Positions 1 to 8,926 of a stretch of 64,000 nucleotides of DNA are shown one piece after another (the first letter of the stretch is position 1; each line of letters opens with the position of its first letter). Under the pieces are notes generated by a model. That model did not search any database, was not told where the DNA came from, and was given only the letters and a program-made list of their open reading frames with translations. Source of the stretch: Helicobacter jaachi (lineage in GTDB: Bacteria; Campylobacterota; Campylobacteria; Campylobacterales; Helicobacteraceae); contig NZ_JRPR02000001.1 in assembly GCF_000763135.2 (NCBI RefSeq), forward strand, positions 496,001 through 560,000, written 5' to 3'. The position numbers and the translations under genes are program-made.

Positions 1-1
1 T

Positions 2-1501
2 TTAAGCTTAGGGCAGGGCATTGGTGTGATTTTTGGCGCAAATTTGGGCAATAGCGCAGGCTCATGGCTCATTGCTGGGGTGAGTGGTATGAAAATTTCT
101 GCTTTTGCCCTGCCGCTTATCGTAGGCGGCGTGTTATTTAATTTTCAAAATGCTAAATCTGCCAAGGGTGTGGGGCAGATTCTTATTGGAATTGGATTTT
201 TCTTTTTGGGCGTAAGCTACATTAAGGAGGGATTTGAAGCCTATAAGGAAGTGATTGACTTTTCAAAATATTCTTTGGAGGGCATACGCGGAGTGCTGCT
301 ATTTGTGGGACTTGGTGCGCTTATGACAGCCATTGTGCAAAGCTCGCATGCCACACTTACTATTATTATTTCTGCCTTTGCTGCTGGGAGTATGACTTAT
401 GAAAACGCACTAGCAGCCACGCTTGGCACGAGTATAGGTGGCGTGATGACGGCTATAATCGCCTCTCTTAGCACTAATATTGATGGGAAGCGCTTAGCCA
501 TTGCAAATTGTTTATTCAATTTTGCCATAGCTGCGCTTGTGATTGTGGGGTTTGAGTATTTCATATGGGTGAATAATATGCTAGCTATGCTTATAGGCTT
601 AGATGAGCATAGTGTGCTGCGTATTGCACTTTTTCATACGCTTTTTAATCTTGTGGGTATTCTCCTTTCCCTGCCTATTATCGATAAGCTTGCCCTATTT
701 TTGGATAAATATATCACCCAAAAAGATGGGCAAATTGATAAACCTCTCTATGTTAATAATACCATTGTGGAATACCCCGATACATCGCTTATAGCGCTCA
801 CTCACGAGGTATATCATCTTTATGCCAATGCTTTTGAGCTTATCGCGCATGCGCTTGGATTTTCTAGGGCCGATATTAAAAGTAAAGCAGATATAAATGA
901 GATTCTAAAAGCGCGTATATGGGCAGAGGAGGATATAGATATTGAAATTTTTTATATTAAAAAAATTAAAGTGCTTTTTAATGCCATACTTGATTTTTCA
1001 ACCAATGTCCAAGCCCACACGCAAGATACTGCTTATATTCATAAATTTTCCTTGCTTACACTTGCTTCGCGCCACATTGTGGAGGCGATTAAAAATATGG
1101 AGCTTTTGCAGCCAAATCTCAAAAAAAATAGCCTCTCCACAAATGAAATACTCTCTAGCCAATATAACGCACTAAGGGCGAATTTGGCGCTGCTTTTGCG
1201 CAGTATTGAGGAGATTATAAATAATACAAATATCCACCCTCAAGAGGCTATTATTAAACTTAAAGCGCAAAAAAAGGCTTTCAAACAAATTGATAAAGAT
1301 TCTATCGTGCATATAGAATCTTTACTAAGCAAAAAAGATATAGGCGTGCCAAGCGGCACTTCACTGCTTAATGCAGTAGGATTTAGCCACAATATCGCCA
1401 AAGAGCTAGCTAGTGCGATTATTAGTATCCAAAAAACATATTTAGAGGAAGAAGAAGCCATAAATACTATAAGCGATAGCGGGAGCATTGATGAGGAGTA
1501 A
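2..1501 (+). CDS. Na/Pi cotransporter family protein, 5' end outside window
   Basis: Membrane carrier of the Na+/phosphate cotransporter (NptA/YjbB-like) family. The reading frame is open from base 2, so the N-terminal part lies upstream of the window. The start of the visible part has the family's GxxFGANxG pattern, and a second QSSHATLT motif at about residues 107-114 matches the QSSSATT signature repeated in this family. The first 230 residues are strongly hydrophobic; the remaining 260 are polar and helical, as in the PhoU-like cytoplasmic tail found on many members. It overlaps the next gene by 11 bases, so the two are probably co-transcribed. Substrate specificity is inferred from the family only. 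Confidence 0.85.
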   Translation, partial: LSLGQGIGVIFGANLGNSAGSWLIAGVSGMKISAFALPLIVGGVLFNFQNAKSAKGVGQILIGIGFFFLGVSYIKEGFEAYKEVIDFSKYSLEGIRGVLLFVGLGALMTAIVQSSHATLTIIISAFAAGSMTYENALAATLGTSIGGVMTAIIASLSTNIDGKRLAIANCLFNFAIAALVIVGFEYFIWVNNMLAMLIGLDEHSVLRIALFHTLFNLVGILLSLPIIDKLALFLDKYITQKDGQIDKPLYVNNTIVEYPDTSLIALTHEVYHLYANAFELIAHALGFSRADIKSKADINEILKARIWAEEDIDIEIFYIKKIKVLFNAILDFSTNVQAHTQDTAYIHKFSLLTLASRHIVEAIKNMELLQPNLKKNSLSTNEILSSQYNALRANLALLLRSIEEIINNTNIHPQEAIIKLKAQKKAFKQIDKDSIVHIESLLSKKDIGVPSGTSLLNAVGFSHNIAKELASAIISIQKTYLEEEEAINTISDSGSIDEE

Positions 1502-2300
1502 ATACATTATCTTTTTTATCGCTTTTGCTATTGCATTAGTAGTGCTTATACTAGGCATTAGAGCCTATTTATCGGCGCTACCTAAAGAAAACCAAGTAGG
1601 TCAAGCGGTAGTCTTACCAAGCCTAGAGTGGCTTAAGCATAAATACGCCAACGCTAGCCCCAAGCAGTGGGGCGAGCATTTTGAGGGCATTACTTCTCTC
1701 TTGCCAGATAGCCAAACGCCTGTGGTGTATCTTACCTTTGATGCGTGTAGTGGCGCGTATGATAGGGATTTAATCAATTATTTAATTGAGCAGCAAGTAG
1801 AGGCGACTTTATTTATTAATTCGCGCTGGATTGATAAGCATTTGGAGGATTTTTTAATCCTTGCGCAAAATCCGCTTTTTTCTATCCAAAATCACGGCAC
1901 AAAGCATCGCCCATTAAGCGTTAATGGCAAATCTATCTATAACATCAAAGGCACAGATTCTATACAGGGCGTGTATGAGGAGATTATGGATAATGATAGA
2001 AAAATCTTTGAGCTTACTGGCAAAAGGGCGCGCTATTTCCGCTCTGGCACGGCATATTATGATGAAGTGGCAGTGAGCATTGCTAAAGATTTAGGATACA
2101 AAATCGGGGGATTTGATGTGCTAGGCGATGGCGGCGCTACATTTTCTAAAAAGCACATTATCCACCAAGCCCAAAAAGCGCGTAATGGCTCTATTATTAT
2201 CTATCATTTAAATCAGCCTCAAAGCGAGACATTTGAGGGAATTAAAGAGGTTGTGCCATTGCTTAGGGAGAAGGGCTTTACCTTTAAAAAGCTACCCTAG
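1491..2300 (+). CDS. Polysaccharide deacetylase family protein, membrane anchored
   Basis: Carbohydrate esterase 4-type (NodB homology) protein of 269 residues. One N-terminal membrane segment (about residues 5-26) puts the catalytic domain in the periplasm. Motifs seen in order are YLTFDACSG (family TFDD/A motif with the catalytic Asp), NHGTKH (the HxxxH metal pair), RYFRSG (the Arg motif) and IIYHLNQP (the late His motif). A TTG three bases before the ATG gives the same frame; I chose the ATG at 1491. The gene starts inside the end of the transporter gene. Helicobacter homologues act on peptidoglycan or other polysaccharide; which one this attacks cannot be told. The stop codon is part of a terminator-like inverted repeat. 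Confidence 0.85.
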   Translation: MRSKYIIFFIAFAIALVVLILGIRAYLSALPKENQVGQAVVLPSLEWLKHKYANASPKQWGEHFEGITSLLPDSQTPVVYLTFDACSGAYDRDLINYLIEQQVEATLFINSRWIDKHLEDFLILAQNPLFSIQNHGTKHRPLSVNGKSIYNIKGTDSIQGVYEEIMDNDRKIFELTGKRARYFRSGTAYYDEVAVSIAKDLGYKIGGFDVLGDGGATFSKKHIIHQAQKARNGSIIIYHLNQPQSETFEGIKEVVPLLREKGFTFKKLP

Positions 2301-2323
2301 ATTCTGTATTTTATAGAATCTAG
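2297..2323 (+). terminator. Inverted repeat overlapping the stop codon, possible terminator
   Basis: CTAGATTCT, an 8-base loop and AGAATCTAG form a 9-bp stem that includes the TAG stop of the deacetylase gene. There is no clear U tract, so terminator function is inferred. The same motif recurs after other genes in the window. Confidence 0.45.
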
Positions 2324-2450
2324 CCTTATTTTGGGCTGCAAAGTGAGCGTGATGAAAAATGCAAGCGCGATTTTGTTTCTTAAAATTACATTGCATACGC
2401 ATTGTGTATTTAAAATGAGATATTTAAACTAAACAACACATATTTTAAGA

Positions 2451-2456
2451 TACAAT
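2451..2456 (+). promoter_or_regulatory. Probable -10 box for dcuB
   Basis: TACAAT follows an AT-rich stretch, with the predicted start near 2463 and the dcuB ribosome site (AAGGGG) at 2475-2480. A conserved -35 box is not needed in Helicobacter promoters and none is evident. Confidence 0.5.
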
Positions 2457-2486
2457 CCTACCATCTTGCTTTATAAGGGGGTTCTT

Positions 2487-4076
2487 ATGGGTTTTCTCAC
2501 AGATTTAAGTGAAGGCACGCAGTTTGCCATTCAGCTGGTTGTAGTATTGGCGTGTTTGTTCTATGGCGCTAGGAAAGGTGGTATTACGCTAGGGCTTTTG
2601 GGTGGGATTGGCATTATTGTGCTTGTCTTTGCTTTTCATATAAAGCCCGGAAAGCCCGCTATTGATGTGATGCTTACTATTTTGGCTGTGGTGGTGGCAA
2701 GTGCGACCTTGCAGGCAAGCGGGGGGCTAGATGTGATGCTACAAATTGCAGAGAGAATCTTGCGGAAAAATCCCAAATTTTTAACGATTTTAGCTCCATT
2801 TGTAACCTGTTTCCTCACTATTTTGTGCGGCACGGGGCATGTGGTATATACAATTATGCCAATTATTTATGATATTGCTATTAAGAACAACATACGCCCA
2901 GAGCGACCTATGGCGGCGGCTTCTGTATCCTCTCAAATGGGCATTATCGCTTCTCCTGTATCTGTGGCGGTGGTCAGTCTAACAGCGCTTTTGCTTAATG
3001 CCCCAAAGCCCCTGCATGGCTTTGATGGGTATATAAATTTATTGCAAATCACTATTCCTAGCACACTTTTTGGCGTGCTGATGATTGGGATTTTTAGCTG
3101 GTTTAGGGGTAAGGATTTGGATAAAGATGAGGAGTTTCAAGCCAAACTCAAAGACCCCGAATTTAGACAATATGTGTATGGGGATTCTAAAACTTTGCTC
3201 GGTGTGAAATTGCCTAAAAAAGATTGGGTAGCGATGTGGATATTTTTAGGCGCAATCGCTGCAGTTGCGCTCATTGGTGCATTTGATGCCTTAAAACCTA
3301 CTTGGGGACAAAAGTATGATTATAAAGCGACCTTACATAGTGTGAATGGCGGTGATATTAGCATTAAATGGACGCCTGCTGGGGATAATAAAGGCACGCT
3401 AGATTTAAACTCTATAGGGCTTGGCTCTAAAAAAGGCGAAGATGGCAAGAGCGCGCTAGAGAGGGCTATAGAATCTGGACAGGCAGAAAAGCTGTATAAA
3501 AAAGACAAGCTAGGCAATCCTGAAATGGATAAAATTTCTATGGTGCATATCATACAGATGTTTATGCTGCTTGCTGGGGCTTTAATCATTATTTTTACCA
3601 ACACAGATGCCAAAAAGATTGGCACAAATGAGATATTCCGCTCGGGTATGATAGCGCTTGTGGCTGTGTTTGGGATTTCATGGATGGCAGAGACTATGTT
3701 TGCGGTGCATACACCGATGATGAAAGCGGCACTAGGCGATGTGGTGAAAGCCTATCCTTGGACTTATGCGATTATGCTGCTTATCATTTCAAAATTTGTT
3801 AATTCTCAAGCAGCAGCGCTTGCGGCATTTGTGCCAATCGCTCTGGGTATTGGCGTGGAGCCGGGCATTATCGTAGCCTTTGCGGCGGCTTGCTATGGGT
3901 ATTATATTTTGCCTACTTATCCTAGCGATTTAGCAACTATTCAATTTGATAGGACAGGCACTACGCATATTGGGCGATTTGTGATTAATCATAGTTTTAT
4001 TTTACCCGGACTAATTGGCGTGTTTAGCTCCTGCTGTATTGGCTATGTGCTTGCAAAAGTGGCAGGATACATTTAA
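2487..4076 (+). CDS. dcuB: Anaerobic C4-dicarboxylate transporter, DcuB type, with extra loop
   Basis: Inner-membrane carrier for fumarate, malate, aspartate and succinate, which supports fumarate respiration. The 529 residues align closely, from memory, with E. coli DcuB (about 446): GARKGGI near the N-terminus, the CGTGHVVYT motif, [15 protein letters not shown], and the C-terminal [24 protein letters not shown] block. The extra length is a hydrophilic segment at about residues 276-348 (bases 3312-3530), between two otherwise adjoining conserved blocks. The start at 2487 is preceded by AAGGGG; an upstream TTG at 2466 in the same frame lacks a ribosome site. It ends 8 bases before galE. Confidence 0.92.
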   Translation: MGFLTDLSEGTQFAIQLVVVLACLFYGARKGGITLGLLGGIGIIVLVFAFHIKPGKPAIDVMLTILAVVVASATLQASGGLDVMLQIAERILRKNPKFLTILAPFVTCFLTILCGTGHVVYTIMPIIYDIAIKNNIRPERPMAAASVSSQMGIIASPVSVAVVSLTALLLNAPKPLHGFDGYINLLQITIPSTLFGVLMIGIFSWFRGKDLDKDEEFQAKLKDPEFRQYVYGDSKTLLGVKLPKKDWVAMWIFLGAIAAVALIGAFDALKPTWGQKYDYKATLHSVNGGDISIKWTPAGDNKGTLDLNSIGLGSKKGEDGKSALERAIESGQAEKLYKKDKLGNPEMDKISMVHIIQMFMLLAGALIIIFTNTDAKKIGTNEIFRSGMIALVAVFGISWMAETMFAVHTPMMKAALGDVVKAYPWTYAIMLLIISKFVNSQAAALAAFVPIALGIGVEPGIIVAFAAACYGYYILPTYPSDLATIQFDRTGTTHIGRFVINHSFILPGLIGVFSSCCIGYVLAKVAGYI

Positions 4077-4084
4077 GGAGCAGT

Positions 4085-5119
4085 ATGGCATATCTTTTAC
4101 TCACAGGTGCAGCGGGCTATATCGGCTCGCACACGGCTTATTGTTTTTTAAAAAATACAAATTATCATCTAGTGATTTTTGATAATCTAAGCACGGGTTT
4201 TAGAGAGAATTTAGCTTATTTGCAGGAATGCTTTGCAGGGCGTGTAAGCTTTGTAGAGGGCGATTTAAGCGATATTAGCACAGTAGATTCTGTATTAGAG
4301 CGCTATAAGTTTGAGGCGGTTATACATTTTGCTGCCTCCATTGTGGTGGGCGAATCTGTGCTAGAGCCGCTTAAATATTACACTAATAACACGCTTAATA
4401 CCACGCGTTTAATTGCTTCATGTGTGGCGCATAAAGTGCCAAAGTTTATTTTTAGCTCCACAGCGGCTGTGTATGGCGAGCCTGATATATCGCTTATCCC
4501 CATTGATGAGAATGCCCCGCTTTTGCCTATCAATCCTTATGGCGCTTCAAAGATGATGAGTGAGCGTGTATTAAAAGATAGCGCGCTTGCTTATGAGGGC
4601 TTTAAGTTTGTGATATTACGCTACTTTAATGTGGCTGGCGCGAGTATGGATAATACACAAGCCATTTTAAAGGCAAAAAAGGGTTTAGGGCAACGTAGTA
4701 AAAATGCCACTCATCTCATAAAAGTCGCGTGTGAATGTGCGTGTGGCAAGAGGGAGCGTATGAGTATTTTTGGTGTGGATTATCCTACTAAAGATGGCAC
4801 TTGCATTCGTGATTATATTCATATTGATGATTTGGCAAGCGCGCATTTGGAGGCTTTGGCGTATTTAGATGGTGGGCAGTCAAATATTTTTAATGTAGGC
4901 TATTCACAAGGGTATAGTGTGAAAGAGGTGATTAAGGTAGTCAAGGAAGTGAGTGGGGTGGATTTTTGCGTGATAGAATCTGCGCGGCGTGAGGGAGACC
5001 CCATAGAGCTAAGTGCTAAAAATGATAAGATTCTATCCCTCACACAATGGAAGCCGCGCTTTAATAATCTTAGGCAAATTGTCCAAAGTGCGTATGACTG
5101 GGAGCGCTCGCTCGCATAA
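4085..5119 (+). CDS. galE: UDP-glucose 4-epimerase
   Basis: Extended short-chain dehydrogenase of 344 residues that interconverts UDP-glucose and UDP-galactose for LPS and capsule sugars. Visible motifs are the NAD-binding GAAGYIGSH at the N-terminus, the FSSTAAVYGEP active-site Ser/Thr segment, the YGASK catalytic Tyr-Lys pair, LRYFNVAGA, and a C-terminal DYIHIDDLASAH block. The Shine-Dalgarno AAGGAG lies across the dcuB stop. Length and motifs are normal for the family. Activity on N-acetylated sugars is possible and cannot be excluded. Confidence 0.93.
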   Translation: MAYLLLTGAAGYIGSHTAYCFLKNTNYHLVIFDNLSTGFRENLAYLQECFAGRVSFVEGDLSDISTVDSVLERYKFEAVIHFAASIVVGESVLEPLKYYTNNTLNTTRLIASCVAHKVPKFIFSSTAAVYGEPDISLIPIDENAPLLPINPYGASKMMSERVLKDSALAYEGFKFVILRYFNVAGASMDNTQAILKAKKGLGQRSKNATHLIKVACECACGKRERMSIFGVDYPTKDGTCIRDYIHIDDLASAHLEALAYLDGGQSNIFNVGYSQGYSVKEVIKVVKEVSGVDFCVIESARREGDPIELSAKNDKILSLTQWKPRFNNLRQIVQSAYDWERSLA

Positions 5120-5130
5120 GAGAAGTTTTA

Positions 5131-5217
5131 CCTTAAACGCTCGCATCGCAAAATTTTGTATGCTTAAAGCTTTTTAGTGTGGTGAGGTATTTGAGTATTT
5201 AAAGCAAGCGTTCAAGG
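5131..5217. repeat. Long imperfect inverted repeat between converging genes
   Basis: CCTTAAACGCTCGC at 5131-5144 pairs with GCAAGCGTTCAAGG at 5204-5217 (12 of 14 positions), with a 59-base loop. It sits between galE and the converging DUF3240 gene and may end transcription from both sides; that role is inferred. Confidence 0.4.
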
Positions 5218-5231
5218 CGTAGGCTAGATGA

Positions 5232-5528
5232 TTAGAAAAGATTAACAGAATGTGCGTAGATTCTAATATGTTCTCTCCCAAAGGCTTGCAGAAGTTTATT
5301 GGTGATAAACTGCACTTTTTGCTCATCACTCAAAAATAGCTTAAACAGCCCATATTCTTGCCTGCCGCTTACCTGCTCGGAGGCACTCTCTAAAAGCGAG
5401 CTTGAGGCGTATTTAGCGCAATGGATATAGAAAAAATCATCATATCCATCTTCTAGCAACATATCGACGATAGAATCTTTTAAGGTATGTTTAAAATAAA
5501 TATCAATACTAAAAGTTGGCTCGCCCAT
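5232..5528 (-). CDS. DUF3240 family small protein
   Basis: 98-residue soluble protein. The middle SEQVSGRQEYGLFKLFL and the final IRIYAHSV resemble the conserved (S/A)EQVxGRQ...F...L..L and terminal segment of DUF3240, a small ferredoxin-like fold family sometimes placed next to metal efflux genes. No metal-transport gene is nearby here. It lies 11 bases downstream of the membrane protein gene and probably shares its transcript. Function unknown. Confidence 0.6.
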   Translation of the reverse strand: MGEPTFSIDIYFKHTLKDSIVDMLLEDGYDDFFYIHCAKYASSSLLESASEQVSGRQEYGLFKLFLSDEQKVQFITNKLLQAFGREHIRIYAHSVNLF

Positions 5529-5539
5529 TATAGAATCCT

Positions 5540-6271
5540 TTAGAGTGGATTAGGCACATTCTGCCCGTAGGCAATCACTAAGCGCAGTTTAAAAATAGCC
5601 ACGATATACATAACAATTGCGACAAATATAAAAATAAGTGTGGCAGTAAATGCCAGTGAAAGTATGACCGCAATCACGCTGCTTGCTCCCACAGAGGTAG
5701 CCAATATTATCGCGCCAACGCCTATGATAAGCAGCAGCACTAGACCAAAAAGCATCATTTTTGTGGATTTCAAAAACCATTTTTCATCGGTGATAAAGCT
5801 TAATTCTCTATTCATTTGATAAAAAATATATATCAAAACAGGTAGCGCAATGAGACAAAATAGCCCTACAAACCAGTCTTGCGCACCCACAGGTTCATAA
5901 GGCGTATCCACCAAGCTTAGGCAAAGAGTGCCAATGAGTGAAAAGACAAGCTGCGCGATACAGAGCTTAAAAAGGCGCGCCCTTAGAGCGAGCTTTGAGA
6001 TATAAAAATAGGCAAAAAACATACATATTGTGCTAATAAAATTAATGATATACCCAAGCATATCAGGTGTTTTAAGCTCGGTATAATCATACATATCCAT
6101 TGTAGCAAATGCGCCATACATCGCACCTATAGCAAACATTCCTATAAGCATAATAATAAATGAGGCTATCCATAATCTCTTTGCCTTGCGCAATGTAGGG
6201 GTGTTGTGTATATAGTGAATGGGAAATTGATTTTCAGGAAGTGGCGGCATATTGACTTGAAAAAGTGCCAT
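5540..6271 (-). CDS. Polytopic membrane protein of unknown function
   Basis: 243 residues with about six hydrophobic segments (roughly 34-56, 70-92, 100-118, 128-148, 170-190 and 198-228) and a short cytoplasmic N-terminus rich in Pro. I do not recognise a family. It follows mutS2 by 48 bases on the same strand and precedes the DUF3240 gene. Confidence 0.75.
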   Translation of the reverse strand: MALFQVNMPPLPENQFPIHYIHNTPTLRKAKRLWIASFIIMLIGMFAIGAMYGAFATMDMYDYTELKTPDMLGYIINFISTICMFFAYFYISKLALRARLFKLCIAQLVFSLIGTLCLSLVDTPYEPVGAQDWFVGLFCLIALPVLIYIFYQMNRELSFITDEKWFLKSTKMMLFGLVLLLIIGVGAIILATSVGASSVIAVILSLAFTATLIFIFVAIVMYIVAIFKLRLVIAYGQNVPNPL

Positions 6272-6319
6272 AAAAAATCCTTTTTTTTAAAATAAAGCAG
6301 CGATTTTAGCACAAAAATC

Positions 6320-8548
6320 TTAGAGTTTAATAATTTTTGCCCCAAAGCCGCCCATATTAGCTGGCGCGTCCTCAAAGCTTAAAATTTTTGGGTGAGTGCT
6401 TAGAAAATCTCGCACGAGTTTGCTTAAAATTCCCGAGCCAATGCCATGATACACTAGCACTTCATCATATCCGGCAATGAGCGCGCTTGAGAGGAATTCA
6501 TCAAGTTTTTCAATCGCCTCTTCACCGCGCATTCCATGCAAATCAAGCTTAATGTGTGCGCTTTTATTGTGGGTGACTTTGATTTGTGGCGTTTTGGGCG
6601 TGATTATAGGCGCGCTAGAAAAGCTTAAATGCTCTAACTTTTCTTTTAATTTAAAGCCACTATCAAGCTCCACTACGCCCATATTGCCATTTATGCTAAG
6701 AATGCGTCCTTTGGTATTTTTATACTTCACCCTATCGCCGACTTTAAGCTTTTTTGGCGGCTTTGGTGGCGTGGGATTGGGCGTTTGGGCTAAAATATGA
6801 TGTGCGTTATTAAAGGCTTTGTGCATTTGTTTAGAATCTTGTGTCTTAAGCGCGGATTTAAGGGCTTGCGTAGCTTTGTGGTAGGTAGATTCTAAATTAT
6901 GTTTTAGCTCCTCAAAGGCGCGCTTTTGTGCATACTCTTGTGCTTTAAGTCCCTCTAGTTTTTGCTCATAAGATGCAATGCTTGCCTGCAGCTCTTTTTG
7001 TTTGGCTTGCAAACTAAGCTCTAGTTCGCTTGAGCGCTCAATGAGTTCATTAAGCCGCTCTTTGTCCGCTCCATAAGCCGCCTTAGCCTGCGCGATGAGT
7101 GAAGAGGGAATGCCATAGATTTGCGCGCTCTCAAAGGCATAACTTTTCCCAATGCTTCCATCAAGAAAGCTAAAAAGCGGCTTTTGGGCTTGTATATCAT
7201 ACATCGCCGCACAGAGCTGCACGCGTGGATTGCTCGCCATAAGTGCGCTTAAATGCTTGTGGTGAGTGGTGAGCAGCACTTTTGCTTGATTTTGCAACAA
7301 ATGTTCAAGCAGCACTTTATACAGGCTCGCGGCTTCATCAGCGTCCGTGCCTAACTCAATTTCATCAATGCCAAGCAAGAGATTTTGCGTATTAAGAATG
7401 CGTGAAAATTCAAGCATACGCCCAGCAAAGGTTGAAATATCATTTTTGCTATTTTGTGGGTCGCTGATAATAGCCACAATATGCTTAAAATAGGGGATTT
7501 GTGAATGGTGGGGGTTAATTTTTAATGGCAGGAGAAATTTTGATAAAAAGCAAGCACTAAGAATAGATTTTAAAAGCATAGTTTTCCCACCAGCATTCAC
7601 GCCTGTAATCATTAGCACATCGCCTTTAAAGGCAATGCTTAAAGGTTTTGGATTCTGTAGGGCAGGGTGTGAAAACTCATGCAAAATAATATCTTTTTGC
7701 TTATGCTCCATTTGGTAGATAAATGAGAGATTATTCGCCCTAGCAAAGCTAAGCCGCGCATAAATATGGTCAAAAGTATCAAAAGCCATATTTAGAAATT
7801 TTAAAAATGCATGATGTTTTTTAAGCATTTGCGAAAAGTCTTTGCATATATCATACAAGCTAAGCTCTAGTGTGTCTTTTAGGGTGTTCTGCTCTTTTTT
7901 AAGTGCGATTATAGAATCTGGCATAAGGTAGAAAAAGCCGCTATTTGAGCGCTCTAATACCATACCTTTAATAGCGTGATTATAGCCAGCTTTAAGCAAA
8001 AGGCATTCATTTTGATTAATGTAGTGCAGGTTATTATCCACCAAATAAGGAGCAAGCGCGTTTGTGTGCAGGAGGCGTGAGATTTGCTCATCAATTTGTA
8101 TTTTATTTTGCTTAATGCGCAACTTTAGGCTATCTAACTGCGCGTAAATGCCATCTTTAATCTGCCCATTACTATCAAAAATAGCGCGCATTTCATCTAG
8201 GGCTTTGGGGATAATGATTTTATCAAGCCACGCCTGCGCGCGCGGCGTAGATTCTAAGAGCGTCCTTTTAAGGTAGCAAAAATAATCCACAAGCTGCACA
8301 AAGGCAAAAATCTCTTCTAGCCTTAAAGTGCCATATTTTTGCAAATGCACAAGGGGTGTGTCAAGCTTTGGAAGCAGTGGGGGTGGAGCAAGCTCTATAT
8401 TAAGCCCTTTATCAAGCTCTTGTAAAAGCGTGGCATAAAACTGCCTATCGCCCTCAAAAACAAATGATTTCTCGCGCGCAAAATATGAGCCAAAATGCGC
8501 TAAAAAATCATATATATCAAGCCTTGAGATGAGATTTTCATAGTGCAT
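6320..8548 (-). CDS. mutS2: MutS2 family ATPase/endonuclease with Smr domain
   Basis: 742 residues. MutS2 suppresses recombination and, in Helicobacter, has been linked to repair of oxidised DNA rather than mismatch correction. The central ATPase has Walker A (TGVNAGGKT) and a Walker B-like GIDEIELGTD, with TTHHKHL after it. A long coiled coil follows (about residues 480-580), a KOW-like segment near VGDRVKYKN, and a C-terminal Smr nuclease domain with LDLHGMR and HGIGSG. The N-terminal mismatch-recognition domain of MutS1 is absent, as expected. The order mutS2, small membrane protein, murC, aminotransferase matches H. pylori as I recall it. Confidence 0.93.
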   Translation of the reverse strand: MHYENLISRLDIYDFLAHFGSYFAREKSFVFEGDRQFYATLLQELDKGLNIELAPPPLLPKLDTPLVHLQKYGTLRLEEIFAFVQLVDYFCYLKRTLLESTPRAQAWLDKIIIPKALDEMRAIFDSNGQIKDGIYAQLDSLKLRIKQNKIQIDEQISRLLHTNALAPYLVDNNLHYINQNECLLLKAGYNHAIKGMVLERSNSGFFYLMPDSIIALKKEQNTLKDTLELSLYDICKDFSQMLKKHHAFLKFLNMAFDTFDHIYARLSFARANNLSFIYQMEHKQKDIILHEFSHPALQNPKPLSIAFKGDVLMITGVNAGGKTMLLKSILSACFLSKFLLPLKINPHHSQIPYFKHIVAIISDPQNSKNDISTFAGRMLEFSRILNTQNLLLGIDEIELGTDADEAASLYKVLLEHLLQNQAKVLLTTHHKHLSALMASNPRVQLCAAMYDIQAQKPLFSFLDGSIGKSYAFESAQIYGIPSSLIAQAKAAYGADKERLNELIERSSELELSLQAKQKELQASIASYEQKLEGLKAQEYAQKRAFEELKHNLESTYHKATQALKSALKTQDSKQMHKAFNNAHHILAQTPNPTPPKPPKKLKVGDRVKYKNTKGRILSINGNMGVVELDSGFKLKEKLEHLSFSSAPIITPKTPQIKVTHNKSAHIKLDLHGMRGEEAIEKLDEFLSSALIAGYDEVLVYHGIGSGILSKLVRDFLSTHPKILSFEDAPANMGGFGAKIIKL

Positions 8549-8554
8549 TGCATA

Positions 8555-8926
8555 TTAGTCTTTATTATTTTTTATCTCACATGTTTGCAGCGGGATAATC
8601 ACATACGCAAAGGGTGAATCTGCCTTGCCCTGAAAGCTCATCGTGCCATAGCTTAGCGTGAAATGCTCTCCACTCACCTGCAAGCTTTGCGTGCCATTTT
8701 TGCACTGCAGGGGCATATGATTTAAAAAAGCATTCTTTATAGAATCTAGCTTTTTAGATTCTGTATCTTGTAGCATATTATAAAGCCCAATAAGCAGCGC
8801 AATGCCAAGCAGCGATATGCCAAGGATTATTTTTGTTTTTTTAGAAAATTGCCCTTTGTTTTTGCCAATAAACAGCCCTATTAGCACAAAAAGCAATAAA
8901 GTCAGTATGAAAATCACATAGCCCAT
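8555..8926 (-). CDS. Small membrane-anchored protein between murC and mutS2
   Basis: 123 residues with two N-terminal membrane segments (about 2-21 and 32-49) joined by a basic loop, then a 70-residue periplasmic part with two Cys. I recognise no family, but H. pylori has a small hypothetical gene in the same place. Its start shares its base with the murC stop region, which implies translational coupling. Confidence 0.75.
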   Translation of the reverse strand: MGYVIFILTLLLFVLIGLFIGKNKGQFSKKTKIILGISLLGIALLIGLYNMLQDTESKKLDSIKNAFLNHMPLQCKNGTQSLQVSGEHFTLSYGTMSFQGKADSPFAYVIIPLQTCEIKNNKD

